From positions 2,453,501 to 2,517,500 of the forward strand of contig BNHL01000001.1 of assembly GCA_015472025.1 (NCBI GenBank): a DNA stretch of 64,000 nucleotides, in the 5' to 3' direction. Positions 35,780 to 45,232 of this stretch are shown here, in pieces. Source of the stretch: Cytophagales bacterium WSM2-2 (lineage in GTDB: Bacteria; Bacteroidota; Bacteroidia; Cytophagales; Cyclobacteriaceae). A program made the position numbers and the translations under genes. Below the pieces are notes generated by a model. It saw nothing but the letters and a program-made list of their open reading frames with translations, was not told the DNA's origin and made no database searches. The stretch's first letter is position 1. Each line of letters opens with the position of its first letter.

Positions 35780-36661
35780 GTGCCACAAAAGAATGTTAAA
35801 ATCGGGACCGTGCAAATGAGTTGCACGTCAAATAAAGAAGAGAACCTCGCAAAAGCGATCTCCAAAGTAAGAGAAGCAGCTCAAAAAGGAGCGCAGATCA
35901 TTTGTCTCCAGGAGCTTTTCACATCGCTGTATTTCTGTGACGTGGAGGATTATGAGAATTTTAAATTGGCAGAGTCCATTCCCGGACCTTCTTCGGATAA
36001 ACTGGCTGCTCTGGCGAAAGAACTGGGTGTTGTGATCATCGCTTCACTGTTCGAGAAAAGAGCGCAAGGCATTTACCATAACACCACGGCCGTACTCGAT
36101 GCTGACGGTACTTACCTTGGGAAGTATCGCAAAATGCACATCCCTGATGATCCGTCCTACTACGAGAAATTCTATTTTACTCCCGGTGATTTGGGTTATA
36201 AAGTCTTCCATACAAAATTCGCAACGATAGGCATTTTGATTTGCTGGGATCAATGGTATCCAGAAGCTGCGCGCATTACCGCGTTGATGGGAGCAGAAAT
36301 TTTGTTTTACCCCACGGCTATCGGCTGGGCAACATCACAGGATGAAGCGACCAACAATGAACAATATGGAGCGTGGCAAACCATTCAGCGAAGTCATGCG
36401 GTTGCCAATGGTGTGCATGTGGTGAGTGTCAATCGCGTGGGGCTTGAACAAAATGGCGCTATGAAGTTTTGGGGCGGTTCTTTTATTGCGAATCCTCTTG
36501 GAAGGTTACTCTACAACGCTTCGCACGATAAGGAAGAAGTGAATGTTACCGAAATAGATCTCGACCGTACCGACAGCGTGCGGGTGCACTGGCCCTTCAT
36601 GAGAGACAGGCGCATCGATTCTTATCAACCAATCACAAAGCGCTTTATCGACAACGACTAG
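35780..36661 (+). CDS. aguB: N-carbamoylputrescine amidase-like carbon-nitrogen hydrolase
   Basis: 293 residues with GTG start. Nitrilase-fold catalytic triad Glu45 (CLQELF), Lys118 (YRKMHIPDDP) and Cys155 (ILICWDQWYPEAAR). The set YHNTTAVLDADGTYLGKYRKMHIPDDPSYYEKFYF... is characteristic of AguB, which converts N-carbamoylputrescine to putrescine in the agmatine route. The usual partner agmatine deiminase (aguA) is not adjacent. Convergent with the HAD gene, only 2 bases apart. Confidence 0.9.
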   Translation: MPQKNVKIGTVQMSCTSNKEENLAKAISKVREAAQKGAQIICLQELFTSLYFCDVEDYENFKLAESIPGPSSDKLAALAKELGVVIIASLFEKRAQGIYHNTTAVLDADGTYLGKYRKMHIPDDPSYYEKFYFTPGDLGYKVFHTKFATIGILICWDQWYPEAARITALMGAEILFYPTAIGWATSQDEATNNEQYGAWQTIQRSHAVANGVHVVSVNRVGLEQNGAMKFWGGSFIANPLGRLLYNASHDKEEVNVTEIDLDRTDSVRVHWPFMRDRRIDSYQPITKRFIDND

Positions 36662-36663
36662 CT

Positions 36664-37320
36664 TCAGGATTTTTCGAATGCCGCAATAATTTGCGAAGGA
36701 GTCATTTCTGAAAAATCCCGGATAGTCACTTTTGTACCCAACTCTTCAGGTGAATGCGTTGTGGCGACACCAACTACGGGACATCCCGCAGCCTGAGCGG
36801 AAGCTACACCTGAAAGTGAATCTTCGAAAACAATACATTGTGCCGTTGGCATAGTCAATCGTGCCGCACATTTGATATAGACTTCAGGATCAGGTTTGCC
36901 CTTGGCGACATCTGCTTCGTGCAATGTGATTGGAAAATATTTTCGCAAACCAGTTCCTTCTAACGTAAAATCAAGGTTGCTTTTTGGTGCAGAGGTCCCG
37001 ATAGCTCTGGGGATTTTTAATTCATCCATCTGATCGAGAAAACTGCGAAGGCCTTTCAAGGGAGTGATGTCTTTCTTATACAATACTCTGAACATTTCTT
37101 CCTTCTCTTCACCGTATTTGTAAAGATCTTCGACTGAAAGTTCACGGCCGAACAAATTAGGAATCCATTCTTTGTTGGTTCGCCCATAAATCTTCTTTAC
37201 TAGACCCTCTTCATCGAGGTGGTAACCGTATTTTTCGGCAAACTGGCGAAGGGCGATTTTATGATAAGGATTAGTGTCTACGATTACACCATCCATGTCG
37301 AATACAAAAGCGAAATTCAT
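36664..37320 (-). CDS. HAD-family hydrolase, beta-phosphoglucomutase-like
   Basis: 218 residues. HAD motif I FDMDGVIVDT (nucleophile Asp8, Asp10), motif II GTSAPKSN, motif III with Lys in AKGKPDPEVY and motif IV FEDSLSGV. The cap domain after motif I is helical (YHKIALRQFAEKYG), as in subfamily I phosphatases and beta-phosphoglucomutases. It probably dephosphorylates a sugar phosphate. It lies 8 bases after the GNAT gene on the same strand. Confidence 0.9.
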   Translation of the reverse strand: MNFAFVFDMDGVIVDTNPYHKIALRQFAEKYGYHLDEEGLVKKIYGRTNKEWIPNLFGRELSVEDLYKYGEEKEEMFRVLYKKDITPLKGLRSFLDQMDELKIPRAIGTSAPKSNLDFTLEGTGLRKYFPITLHEADVAKGKPDPEVYIKCAARLTMPTAQCIVFEDSLSGVASAQAAGCPVVGVATTHSPEELGTKVTIRDFSEMTPSQIIAAFEKS

Positions 37321-37328
37321 CAGGCTTG

Positions 37329-37805
37329 TTATTTTTTTTGAAAGCTCTTCAATGAACCGATAGTCTTTCGAAGAAGAAACTCATTGTGGCCATCAATGGC
37401 AAAATTTTTCAGATCTCCGATTTTTTCATAACCGAGGCGTGAATAGAGGTCTGCAGCCTTGCTATTGAAAGCTGAGACCAGCATGAATACATTCGGGGAA
37501 ACAGTAAAAATTCTTTTTTCTGCAAATTGAATCAGAGCCGTTCCGATTCCTGACCCACGAGTGTCAGGAGATACACAAATGCTTTGAATGTACCCTTTGA
37601 AAGCACCTTGCATTTGAAGGACAATGAATCCGAGGAGCTCGCGGTGGCGTCTGGCAACATAAACTTCTTTATAATCTCCATTCATTGCATCGATACAACC
37701 GTTGAGATCCCGTTGCAAAGTGATCCAGGGTTCTGATCGGCTCATCATTTCGGCACATTCGGTCAACACGTGTTTTTCGAGCGTCTCCTCTATTTTAAAA
37801 CTCAT
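37329..37805 (-). CDS. GNAT-family N-acetyltransferase (RimI-like)
   Basis: 158 residues from the ATG at 37805; a TTG at 37826 would add seven residues. Motif A is IQSICVSPDTRGSGIGTALIQFAEKRI with the acetyl-CoA loop R-G-S-G-I-G, and motif B is KAADLYSRLGYEKIGDLKNF. HRELLGFIVLQM precedes it. Acetylates an unknown amine. First gene of a pair with the HAD hydrolase. Confidence 0.9.
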   Translation of the reverse strand: MSFKIEETLEKHVLTECAEMMSRSEPWITLQRDLNGCIDAMNGDYKEVYVARRHRELLGFIVLQMQGAFKGYIQSICVSPDTRGSGIGTALIQFAEKRIFTVSPNVFMLVSAFNSKAADLYSRLGYEKIGDLKNFAIDGHNEFLLRKTIGSLKSFQKK

Positions 37806-37922
37806 TTCTCTTGTTTTGGCCCGCAAAAGTAACCGTTAGATGACAGATTCCATACCTCCAATGTAGAATTGGTGTTAACCCAGTTTTAAAATTTGTATTT
37901 TGTATGACTAAACTAAAAACCT

Positions 37923-39212
37923 ATGTCATCACGCAGGTCGTTCTTTCAAAAAACAATGGGCTTGGCAGGTGCCATGTCGCTAACTCCATTTCTGAGCCAG
38001 GCAATGTCAGAAGATGTTTCGGATGCTTTAGTTGAATTGAATAAACTGTCTCCGCTCGATGCCGCCAATGATGAAGACTTGTGGGCGCGCATGGCACAGG
38101 CTTATACCGTCACTCCAAATATTTTAAATCTGAACAATGGTGGTTGCAGTCCTCAGCCTAAAGTGGTGCAGGATGCAGTAGACCGCTATTATCATCTGAG
38201 TAATGAAGCACCCACTTATTATATGTGGCAAATTCTCGATAAAGGTCGCGAGCCTTTACGCAGAAAACTGGCTGACCTGGCCGGAGCGATGTCCGAGGAA
38301 ATTGCTATCAATAGAAATACCACGGAGGCACTCGGTACTTTCACTTGGGGAATTGACATGCAACGCGGTGATGAAATTGTGATGACCAAGCAGGATTACC
38401 CCAACATGATCCATGCCTGGAAACAGCGCGAGATGCGTGAAGGTGTGAAGATCAACTGGATCAACCTTAGCCTGCCACTCGACAATGATGACATTGTATT
38501 GAAGGCCTATATCGATGCAACTACTTCCAAGACGAAAATCTGGCACATCACACACATGATGACCTGGACCGGACAGGTGTTGCCTGCGGCTAAACTTTGT
38601 GCGGAGGCGCGCAAGCGAGGAATCATTTCTATTGTCGATGCTGCACATTCTTTTGCCCAAATGGACTACAAAATTTCAGATTTTAACTGCGACTATTTCG
38701 GAGCCAGTTTGCACAAATGGCTTTGTGCACCGTTCGGCACGGGGTTGATGTTTATTCGTAAAGACCGGATTGAGAAAACGTGGCCGTTGTTCCCGACCGA
38801 CAAACCACAGAGTGGCGATATTCATAAGTTCGAGGCTTTGGGGACAAGGTCTTTCGCCCCTGAACAGGCGATCGGGCAAGCCATCGATTTTCATAACGCC
38901 ATTGGAAGCCGTAGAAAACAGGAACGTTTACATTATCTGAAGACCTATTGGTGTACGGCAGTATTGAAAAACCCGAGAGTTAAACTTCACATTTCATTGA
39001 AACCGGAATACTCTTGTGCATTAGGCACATTTAGCATTGATGGAATGGACGTGAGCGATATTGGTTCAAAACTGATGAGCGAATACCAGATCCACACGAC
39101 CACGATCAAGTGGGAAAATGTGAATGCAGTGCGAGTTACTCCACACGTTTACACCACCACAAAAGACCTCGACCGGTTGATTGACGCAGTGATGAAGATT
39201 GCGGCCTCGTAA
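37923..39212 (+). CDS. Tat-exported PLP-dependent class V aminotransferase-like enzyme
   Basis: 429 residues. The N-terminus SSRRSFFQKTMGLAGAMSLTPF has a twin-arginine motif (SRRSFFQ) and hydrophobic stretch, implying folded export by Tat. The catalytic fold is class V: LNNGGCSPQPKVV, NRNTTEALGTFTWGI, VDAAHSFAQMDY and the PLP lysine K265 in FGASLHKWLCAPFGTG. Nearest described relatives are isopenicillin N epimerase-like and cysteine desulfurase-like proteins. The substrate is unknown. Monocistronic. Confidence 0.88.
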   Translation: MSSRRSFFQKTMGLAGAMSLTPFLSQAMSEDVSDALVELNKLSPLDAANDEDLWARMAQAYTVTPNILNLNNGGCSPQPKVVQDAVDRYYHLSNEAPTYYMWQILDKGREPLRRKLADLAGAMSEEIAINRNTTEALGTFTWGIDMQRGDEIVMTKQDYPNMIHAWKQREMREGVKINWINLSLPLDNDDIVLKAYIDATTSKTKIWHITHMMTWTGQVLPAAKLCAEARKRGIISIVDAAHSFAQMDYKISDFNCDYFGASLHKWLCAPFGTGLMFIRKDRIEKTWPLFPTDKPQSGDIHKFEALGTRSFAPEQAIGQAIDFHNAIGSRRKQERLHYLKTYWCTAVLKNPRVKLHISLKPEYSCALGTFSIDGMDVSDIGSKLMSEYQIHTTTIKWENVNAVRVTPHVYTTTKDLDRLIDAVMKIAAS

Positions 39213-39320
39213 GTCGGACCGAATCATAACGAACCCAAAGAGCTATACAATCATCTGATTATCTTATTGGCTAATTAGATTTCCCTTGCTTAACTTCCAG
39301 CACCAAAACTTATCTTGTCT

Positions 39321-40919
39321 ATGAACAATCGACAGCTTTTTCTACTCATCTCCTTTGTTATCGTTGCAGCTATTGGAGTATGGACATACTTCTGGATAGA
39401 TGCAGTATTTATTTACATCCTCGTCTTGCCTTTTATTTATATGGGCATCGCGGATATAATCCAGGTGAGGCAATCCATTAAACGGAATTTTCCCCTGTTT
39501 GGAAGATTGAGATATGTCTTTGAAGACCTCCGCCCTAAAATCCAGCAATACTTTGTGGAAAGTGATACAGATGGTTCGCCTATCAATCGTAACGAGCGCT
39601 CTGTCATTTACCAGCGTGCAAAAAAACAGATTGATACTATCCCTTTTGGAACACAACTGGATGTTTATGCCGAAGGTTATGAATGGATGACACACTCCAT
39701 TTCACCCAGAGATTTTCATAAAATGGATCATAACCCCCGGCTGCGATTTGGCGGGGAGAAATGTACCCAGCCTTATGACATGAGCGTGCTCAATGTGTCG
39801 GCAATGAGCTTTGGATCGCTGAGTCAAAATGCGATCGAGTCACTGAATGCAGGTGCGAAAATTGGAGGTTTCGCACATAATACTGGCGAAGGCGGATTAA
39901 GTCCTTATCACCTGAAAAATGGTGGTGACATCATTTGGCAGATTGGTACAGGTTATTTTGGTGCCCGCTCTGAGGATGGAAAATTTTCCGACTCTGCTTT
40001 TCAGCAAAATGCTACCAAGCCCAATGTGAAGATGATTGAGGTTAAGCTCTCACAAGGCGCAAAACCAGGCCACGGTGGAATTTTACCTGCCGCGAAAAAC
40101 ACTCCTGAGATTGCTGCCATACGTTTGGTGAAACCCGGCACTACAGTATTCTCCCCTCCATTTCATAGTGCATTCACTACACCAATTGAATTGATCAAGT
40201 TCATTGAAAAGTTACGGACGCTTTCAGGAGGCAAACCTGTTGGTTTTAAACTGTGCCTGGGACGCAAGAGTGAATTCCTTTCAATATGTAAAGCGATGGT
40301 GCAACTCAACAGCTATCCCGACTTCATCACCGTGGACGGAGGCGAAGGAGGAACAGGTGCAGCACCACCGGAGTTTACCAATTCTGTAGGTATGCCGCTT
40401 CTCGATGCTCTTGCTTTTGTCGACAATGCATTGATTGGATTCGGTATCCGTGGAAAGTTAAGATTGATTGCTTCAGGTAAAGTGCTTACGGGTTTCCACA
40501 TGGTGCGAGCCATGGCGCTCGGTGCAGACACCTGTAACTGTGCACGAGCCATGATGATGGCACTCGGTTGTATCCAGGCACTTGAGTGCAATAAAAATAC
40601 ATGCCCCACGGGTGTGGCTACTCAAAACCCGTCATTGATGAAAGGGCTTGTGATCGAAGATAAAAAAGTCCGTGTAGCCAATTTTCATAAAAACACGGTC
40701 GAAAGCTTCGTAGAGCTGCTCGCTGCTTCTGGCATTGATCACCCTGAAAAAATCAATCGTTCACACGTATACAGGCGCGTCTTCATGAACATGGTTAAGA
40801 ATTTTGAGGAAATCTATCCAACTATTCCGGAAGGATGCCTGCTGGAAGGAGGAGACTCTCCTTACGATTATGATGAGTACTTGAAGCGAGCTTCTGCTGA
40901 AGTCTTCGAAGTCGTGTAG
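39321..40919 (+). CDS. Membrane-anchored glutamate synthase-like FMN oxidoreductase
   Basis: 532 residues from ATG 39321 (a TTG lies at 39315). Two N-terminal membrane helices (FLLISFVIVAAIGVWTYFW and FIYILVLPFIYMGIADI) are followed by a GltS FMN barrel: NVSAMSFGSLSQNAIESL, GEGGLSPYH, KPGHGGILPAAKNTPEIA, ITVDGGEGGTGAAPPEF and the [3Fe-4S] cysteines CIQALECNKNTCPTGVA. It lacks the amidotransferase and GOGAT N-terminal domains, as in the YerD-like group. Electron donor and substrate unknown. Confidence 0.88.
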   Translation: MNNRQLFLLISFVIVAAIGVWTYFWIDAVFIYILVLPFIYMGIADIIQVRQSIKRNFPLFGRLRYVFEDLRPKIQQYFVESDTDGSPINRNERSVIYQRAKKQIDTIPFGTQLDVYAEGYEWMTHSISPRDFHKMDHNPRLRFGGEKCTQPYDMSVLNVSAMSFGSLSQNAIESLNAGAKIGGFAHNTGEGGLSPYHLKNGGDIIWQIGTGYFGARSEDGKFSDSAFQQNATKPNVKMIEVKLSQGAKPGHGGILPAAKNTPEIAAIRLVKPGTTVFSPPFHSAFTTPIELIKFIEKLRTLSGGKPVGFKLCLGRKSEFLSICKAMVQLNSYPDFITVDGGEGGTGAAPPEFTNSVGMPLLDALAFVDNALIGFGIRGKLRLIASGKVLTGFHMVRAMALGADTCNCARAMMMALGCIQALECNKNTCPTGVATQNPSLMKGLVIEDKKVRVANFHKNTVESFVELLAASGIDHPEKINRSHVYRRVFMNMVKNFEEIYPTIPEGCLLEGGDSPYDYDEYLKRASAEVFEVV

Positions 40920-40972
40920 TAACTCATTTCGCAGTTCATACATTGACCTGGTAATCTCTTCACGAGAATAGG

Positions 40973-40980
40973 TATTTTTG
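40973..40980 (+). promoter_or_regulatory. TATTTTTG, -7-like box upstream of AsmA-like gene
   Basis: Exact TAnnTTTG ending 20 bases before the TTG start at 41001. Confidence 0.45.
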
Positions 40981-41000
40981 CAGCAATCAATTTTTTAATC

Positions 41001-43463
41001 TTGAAGGCTGTCAGGAAAATATTTTTCTATCTCACGCTGTCGCTAGTGGTTTTGATCATCGCGTTCGGAGGTTCAGTGATCTTATTCAAAGACCGGATTA
41101 TCCGCCAATTTATCCGGGAAGCCAATAAAAGCCTGGGTACTCCGGTGCAGATCGGCCGGATTGATGTTTCGGCCTGGCAGGGATTTCCCAATCTTGCGAT
41201 CACGTTTACGGATGTTTATGTCGAAGACAGCCATCCGGGCATTTACCCTTTACTTACAGCAAAGACGATCTCCTTTTATCTCAATCCCCTGGAAACCTGG
41301 AGGGGAAAGTATGCGATTCGTGGATTGAAGATCGATCAGAGTGAAACCCACCTAAAAATTGACGAAAAAGGACGAACGAATTTTGCAGTTGTAAAAGAGC
41401 AGGGTAAAACAGAAGAGAAAAGTATTTCATTCGATTTACACAAGGTAAAACTTACACGGACTACAGTAGTTTACCAGGATTTGCAGGCGTTACAGCATCA
41501 CATCTTTGAAAGTGAAGACCTTGTAGCCTCCGTAAGCCTCAACAGTAATGTTTACAAAATCGAAACCAAGGGCGATGTCACTATTGGAAAAATAGGGATC
41601 AGAAATTTATCACTGCTAGAAAAAAAGAGATTTGACATCGATGCTGTCGTGAACTATGACGACACGAACAAAAATGTTTCGGTAGAAAAAGCCACTCTTG
41701 ACTTAGGAAATTCCGTGTTTGATGTAGAAGGAGATTACAATTTTAAAAAGACGGATGTAGTCAACGTAAAAGCCAAAGGAAAAAACACCGATATCCAAAC
41801 TGTCCTGTCCCTTTTTCCGGAGAGCGCGACTAAAAAATTAAAAGCTTACCAAAGCAAAGGCGATGTCTATTTTTCACTTTCGCTGAAAGGTGAAATTCTG
41901 AAGCCTTTTATCTCGATTGAATTTGGCTGTAAAAACGCATCGTTCTTCCATCCTGATTACAAATCCAAAATTGAGGGCGCGAATCTTCGTGGTTCGTTTG
42001 CCAGCCCTTCACCAACTGATTTTTCCAGGGCAGAACTTTTCCTGAAGGACTTTTCAGGGAAACTGAATGGCAACCGGTTTGAATCGGAACTTTCAATACA
42101 GGATTTCGAAGACCCGTACGTATCACTCAAATTCAAGGGCGATATCGATGCGGCATCTATTCAGAATTTTTACCCGATCGATAATGTCATGGATCTCTCC
42201 GGCGAGGTGAAAGCAGATATCACATTGGATGGCAAGATTTCCTTGTTGAAAAATAAGACTACCGCTCAGCAGGTTCAGGCCACCGGGACGCTGGATTTGA
42301 AAGACGTTGCTTTTGCCTCCGGCAAGCAGAGGATTCATTTCAAAAACCTCAATGGCTCGTTGCAATTTAATCGAAACGACATCGCCATGAGCAATGTGAG
42401 CGGGAAGCTGGAACGTAGTGATTTTCTTCTGAATGGATTCCTTAAAAATGTGATAACGTTTCTTCTCTTTGAAAATCAACCGATCGGAATTGAAGCGGAC
42501 CTGCGATCTGATTTTCTGGACGTGGACCAATTGCTGACTTTCGGTTTGGGTGAATCAGGCTCGAAAGATTTTGGTTTTGAGATACCCACAGATCTTCATA
42601 TGAATTTTAATTGCAATGTGAGGAGAATGAAGTACAAGCGCTTTTCACCGAGAGAGATTAAAGGTGACTTGCTTGTAAAGAATAAATTGGCGGTTTCCCG
42701 CAATGTGTTTTTTAAAGCCATGGGCGGTTCACTTATCGCCAGTGGTATTGTAGATGCCAAAAACCATAAAGCCATTGATGTGTCGTCTTCATTCAAAGTG
42801 GATGGCATAAATGTGGACAGTGTTTTTTATGTGTTTGAGAATTTCTACCAGGATTTTATACAAGCCAAACATTTGAAAGGGCAAGCCATAGCCGATGTAA
42901 GCCTGGAGATGGCCCTGAATGAGAATTTGAAACTTTATCCTGAAACATTGACGGCCGATATTGGGGTGCTTATTAAAAACGGTGAGCTCAATAATTTCGA
43001 ACCTGTCCAAAAACTGAACCGCTATATCGATGACGAAACGCTCAATCACCTGCGGTTTGCTGACTTAAGAAATGATATTCACATCGAAAACCGTACGATC
43101 TATATTCCGCAGATGGAAGTGCGGAGCAATGCTACGACAATCGCCATCAGCGGGACGCATTCATTCGACCAGCAAATTGACTATCGTGTGATAGCTCCGT
43201 TACGCAGCCGGAAGAAGATTGACCCGGATGAGGCTTTTGGAGCAATTGAGGAGACAGGCGGGCAGACGAAAGTTTTTTTGAAAATTGTAGGCACAACCGA
43301 CAACTACGAAGTGAAGCTCGACAAGGAGGCGACTAAAAAGAAAATCGTCAGCGATCTTAAGAAAGAAGTGAAAGAGCTGAAAGACGCTTTTTTAAATCGT
43401 GGAATTAAAAAGAAGAAAGAAGTCGAGCTTCAAAAAGATGAATATTTTGATTGGGATAACTAA
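41001..43463 (+). CDS. AsmA-family envelope protein
   Basis: 820 residues starting with TTG at 41001; no ATG or GTG lies upstream in frame before the promoter-like box. One N-terminal membrane helix (IFFYLTLSLVVLIIAFGGSVILF), then the AsmA-type start LGTPVQIGRIDVSAWQGFPNLAITFTDVYVED. The C-terminal AsmA-like domain at ~560-760 has VDAKNHKAIDVSSSFKV, NLKLYPETLTADIGVLIKNGELNNFEPV and IDYRVIAPLRSRKKIDP. It ends with a charged Lys-rich tail. AsmA-like proteins are long beta-groove proteins linked to lipid transport between membranes. Single gene. Confidence 0.88.
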   Translation: MKAVRKIFFYLTLSLVVLIIAFGGSVILFKDRIIRQFIREANKSLGTPVQIGRIDVSAWQGFPNLAITFTDVYVEDSHPGIYPLLTAKTISFYLNPLETWRGKYAIRGLKIDQSETHLKIDEKGRTNFAVVKEQGKTEEKSISFDLHKVKLTRTTVVYQDLQALQHHIFESEDLVASVSLNSNVYKIETKGDVTIGKIGIRNLSLLEKKRFDIDAVVNYDDTNKNVSVEKATLDLGNSVFDVEGDYNFKKTDVVNVKAKGKNTDIQTVLSLFPESATKKLKAYQSKGDVYFSLSLKGEILKPFISIEFGCKNASFFHPDYKSKIEGANLRGSFASPSPTDFSRAELFLKDFSGKLNGNRFESELSIQDFEDPYVSLKFKGDIDAASIQNFYPIDNVMDLSGEVKADITLDGKISLLKNKTTAQQVQATGTLDLKDVAFASGKQRIHFKNLNGSLQFNRNDIAMSNVSGKLERSDFLLNGFLKNVITFLLFENQPIGIEADLRSDFLDVDQLLTFGLGESGSKDFGFEIPTDLHMNFNCNVRRMKYKRFSPREIKGDLLVKNKLAVSRNVFFKAMGGSLIASGIVDAKNHKAIDVSSSFKVDGINVDSVFYVFENFYQDFIQAKHLKGQAIADVSLEMALNENLKLYPETLTADIGVLIKNGELNNFEPVQKLNRYIDDETLNHLRFADLRNDIHIENRTIYIPQMEVRSNATTIAISGTHSFDQQIDYRVIAPLRSRKKIDPDEAFGAIEETGGQTKVFLKIVGTTDNYEVKLDKEATKKKIVSDLKKEVKELKDAFLNRGIKKKKEVELQKDEYFDWDN

Positions 43464-43514
43464 GAAAAATTTCGGACTCCGTTAAGTGTTGCTGTATTTT
43501 TGAATATCTCTACA

Positions 43515-43970
43515 TTAGTTTAGAATCCCTTTTGCCAAAGCGCCTGTCGCATAGGCGCAAACTTCGTTTTCCTCATTCATAACGCGTACGATGCCAAAAA
43601 TTCTTTTCCCGACAACTTCAGTCTGCTCCGCTTTTACAACTACTTTTTTGGCAAGTAATGGTTTCACATAGTTGATGCTTAGGTTGCTCGTGCCCGTCAT
43701 GCCTTCTGAAAAATGAGCCAGCCCCAAAAGTCCAATAGCAAGATCGGTAAGCATGGCAATGACAGCTCCGTTAACGGCTTCTGTTCCGATACCGCCCCTG
43801 TGAAAATCCTGAACCTCATCTATAAAAACCAGCGGTTTTGATATATCAGTGAGGTCGATGCGGATGCCGCTATGTTTTAACTGGATGGAAGAATTGAAAA
43901 ACGATTCCATTTCTTTCCAATTTTTGTCAATGGCAGTTTGGCGAATGCGATGAAGATTAATGAGACTCAT
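43515..43970 (-). CDS. PaaI-type hotdog thioesterase
   Basis: 151 residues. The hotdog fold is shown by FHRGGIGTEAVNGAVIAMLTDLAIG, holding the Asn-Gly-Gly-like catalytic turn, TSNLSINYVKPLL and VMNEENEVCAYATGALAKG. Members hydrolyse acyl-CoA or related thioesters; the acyl group is unknown. Its start overlaps the mazG stop by one base, so the two are probably one transcript. Confidence 0.85.
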   Translation of the reverse strand: MSLINLHRIRQTAIDKNWKEMESFFNSSIQLKHSGIRIDLTDISKPLVFIDEVQDFHRGGIGTEAVNGAVIAMLTDLAIGLLGLAHFSEGMTGTSNLSINYVKPLLAKKVVVKAEQTEVVGKRIFGIVRVMNEENEVCAYATGALAKGILN

Positions 43971-44782
43971 CAGATTGATTTAGCTTGTTCCCAATACTTA
44001 TCCATTTCGGCCAAGGTCATTTCACCCATCTTTTTTCCGTCTTTCGCGGATTCAGTTTCCAGGTATTGAAACCGCTTGATGAATTTTTTGTTAGTGCGCT
44101 CCAGCGCCTCTTCAGCATCGATTTCCAGGAAACGGGAATAGTTGACCAACGAAAAAAGCAGATCCCCAAATTCAGCCATGGCCTTTGATTTATCAACCGG
44201 CTTGCCAGACTCGACATTGAATTCATCCTTGAACTCCTGCATTTCCTCTTCCACTTTCTGCCAAACCTGCTCCTTCTTTTCCCAATCGAAGCCTACGCCC
44301 CGAGCTTTGTCCTGGATGCGGATGGCCTTCACTAAAGCAGGTAATGATTTGGGCACACCCTCGAGTACAGATTTATTTCCTGTCCTTAATTTTATTTTCT
44401 CCCAATTTTCTTTGACCGTCTTTTCATCAGTTGCAACGGTATCTCCATAAACATGCGGATGCCGCTCGATGAGTTTGTCGCAAATGGAATTGAGCACGTC
44501 TGCTACATCGAATTTTTTCATTTCTGAAGCGATCCGGGCGTAGAATATATTGTGTAGCATCAAGTCACCAAGTTCTTTCTTCACCTCGTTGAGATTATTC
44601 TCCAGGATTGCATCCGAAAGCTCATATGTTTCTTCGATCGTAAGATGGCGGAGGCTCTCGAGCGTTTGCTTTTTGTCCCATGGACAATTTTCGCGCAACT
44701 CGTCCATAATGGTCAACAAGCGATCAAATGCTTTTAGTTTGGCTTCGCGATTCAGGTCAGGAGCGGATAGAGGTTTTTTCAT
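43970..44782 (-). CDS. mazG: Nucleoside triphosphate pyrophosphohydrolase MazG
   Basis: 270 residues from the ATG at 44782; the frame extends to a TTG at 44803. Two MazG helical domains. The first has CPWDKKQTLESLRHLTIEETYELSDAI and VKKELGDLMLHNIFYARIA with the EExxE/ExxD metal motif. The second has KVEEEMQEFKDEF and KAMAEFGDLLFSLVNYSRF. It hydrolyses non-canonical or excess NTPs to NMP and PPi. It sits upstream of the thioesterase and next to hicAB, but the toxin genes are a separate unit. Confidence 0.94.
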   Translation of the reverse strand: MKKPLSAPDLNREAKLKAFDRLLTIMDELRENCPWDKKQTLESLRHLTIEETYELSDAILENNLNEVKKELGDLMLHNIFYARIASEMKKFDVADVLNSICDKLIERHPHVYGDTVATDEKTVKENWEKIKLRTGNKSVLEGVPKSLPALVKAIRIQDKARGVGFDWEKKEQVWQKVEEEMQEFKDEFNVESGKPVDKSKAMAEFGDLLFSLVNYSRFLEIDAEEALERTNKKFIKRFQYLETESAKDGKKMGEMTLAEMDKYWEQAKSI

Positions 44783-44824
44783 CTTGCAATTTAGGATTTG
44801 CAAACAAAAAGACGCCTGGTAATT

Positions 44825-45229
44825 TCAATTGCGGGAAACAATACGCAAATCTGACAGCTCCTTTCCGATTTCATTAATGCCACGGAGGATCTTTTGTGTT
44901 TGGAGGGTGGATGGTTTCTTTCGACCTTGTACGTATTGCGACAATAAGGAAGCATTCATTCCAATCCGATCGGCAAGAAACCTCGCATTGATTACCCGAT
45001 AATGTTGGAAAAATTGCTTGATATCGATCTCCAGATTAATGTCTTTCTCAGAAACGTCAATCCCATCGTCTTCAAAATACAGGTTAAGAGCCTCGGTCAG
45101 GTTTTTTGTTAATTCAGCAATAGTTTTGCCGGTGGTGAATACCGGATATTCCAAAGCAAAAACCGAAAAACCTGTCTTTGTTTTTTCAACTTTGGAACGA
45201 ATCTTTTTCTTAACCGACAACCGAGTCAT
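44825..45229 (-). CDS. hicB: HicB-family antitoxin with C-terminal HTH
   Basis: 134 residues. The N-terminal HicB fold (KTGFSVFALEYPVFTTGKTIAELTKNLTEALNLYFED) is the degenerate RNase H-like domain that blocks HicA. The C-terminal HTH (~75-125) has NARFLADRIGMNASLLSQYVQGRKKPS and probably represses its own operon. It lies 3 bases downstream of hicA on the same strand; toxin-first order is usual for hicAB. Confidence 0.88.
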   Translation of the reverse strand: MTRLSVKKKIRSKVEKTKTGFSVFALEYPVFTTGKTIAELTKNLTEALNLYFEDDGIDVSEKDINLEIDIKQFFQHYRVINARFLADRIGMNASLLSQYVQGRKKPSTLQTQKILRGINEIGKELSDLRIVSRN

Positions 45230-45232
45230 TTT

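Noticed and set aside
35611-35799. 62-codon plus-strand open frame before the amidase
   Set aside because: No recognisable protein; it overlaps the amidase start and holds the TATTTTTG promoter-like box.
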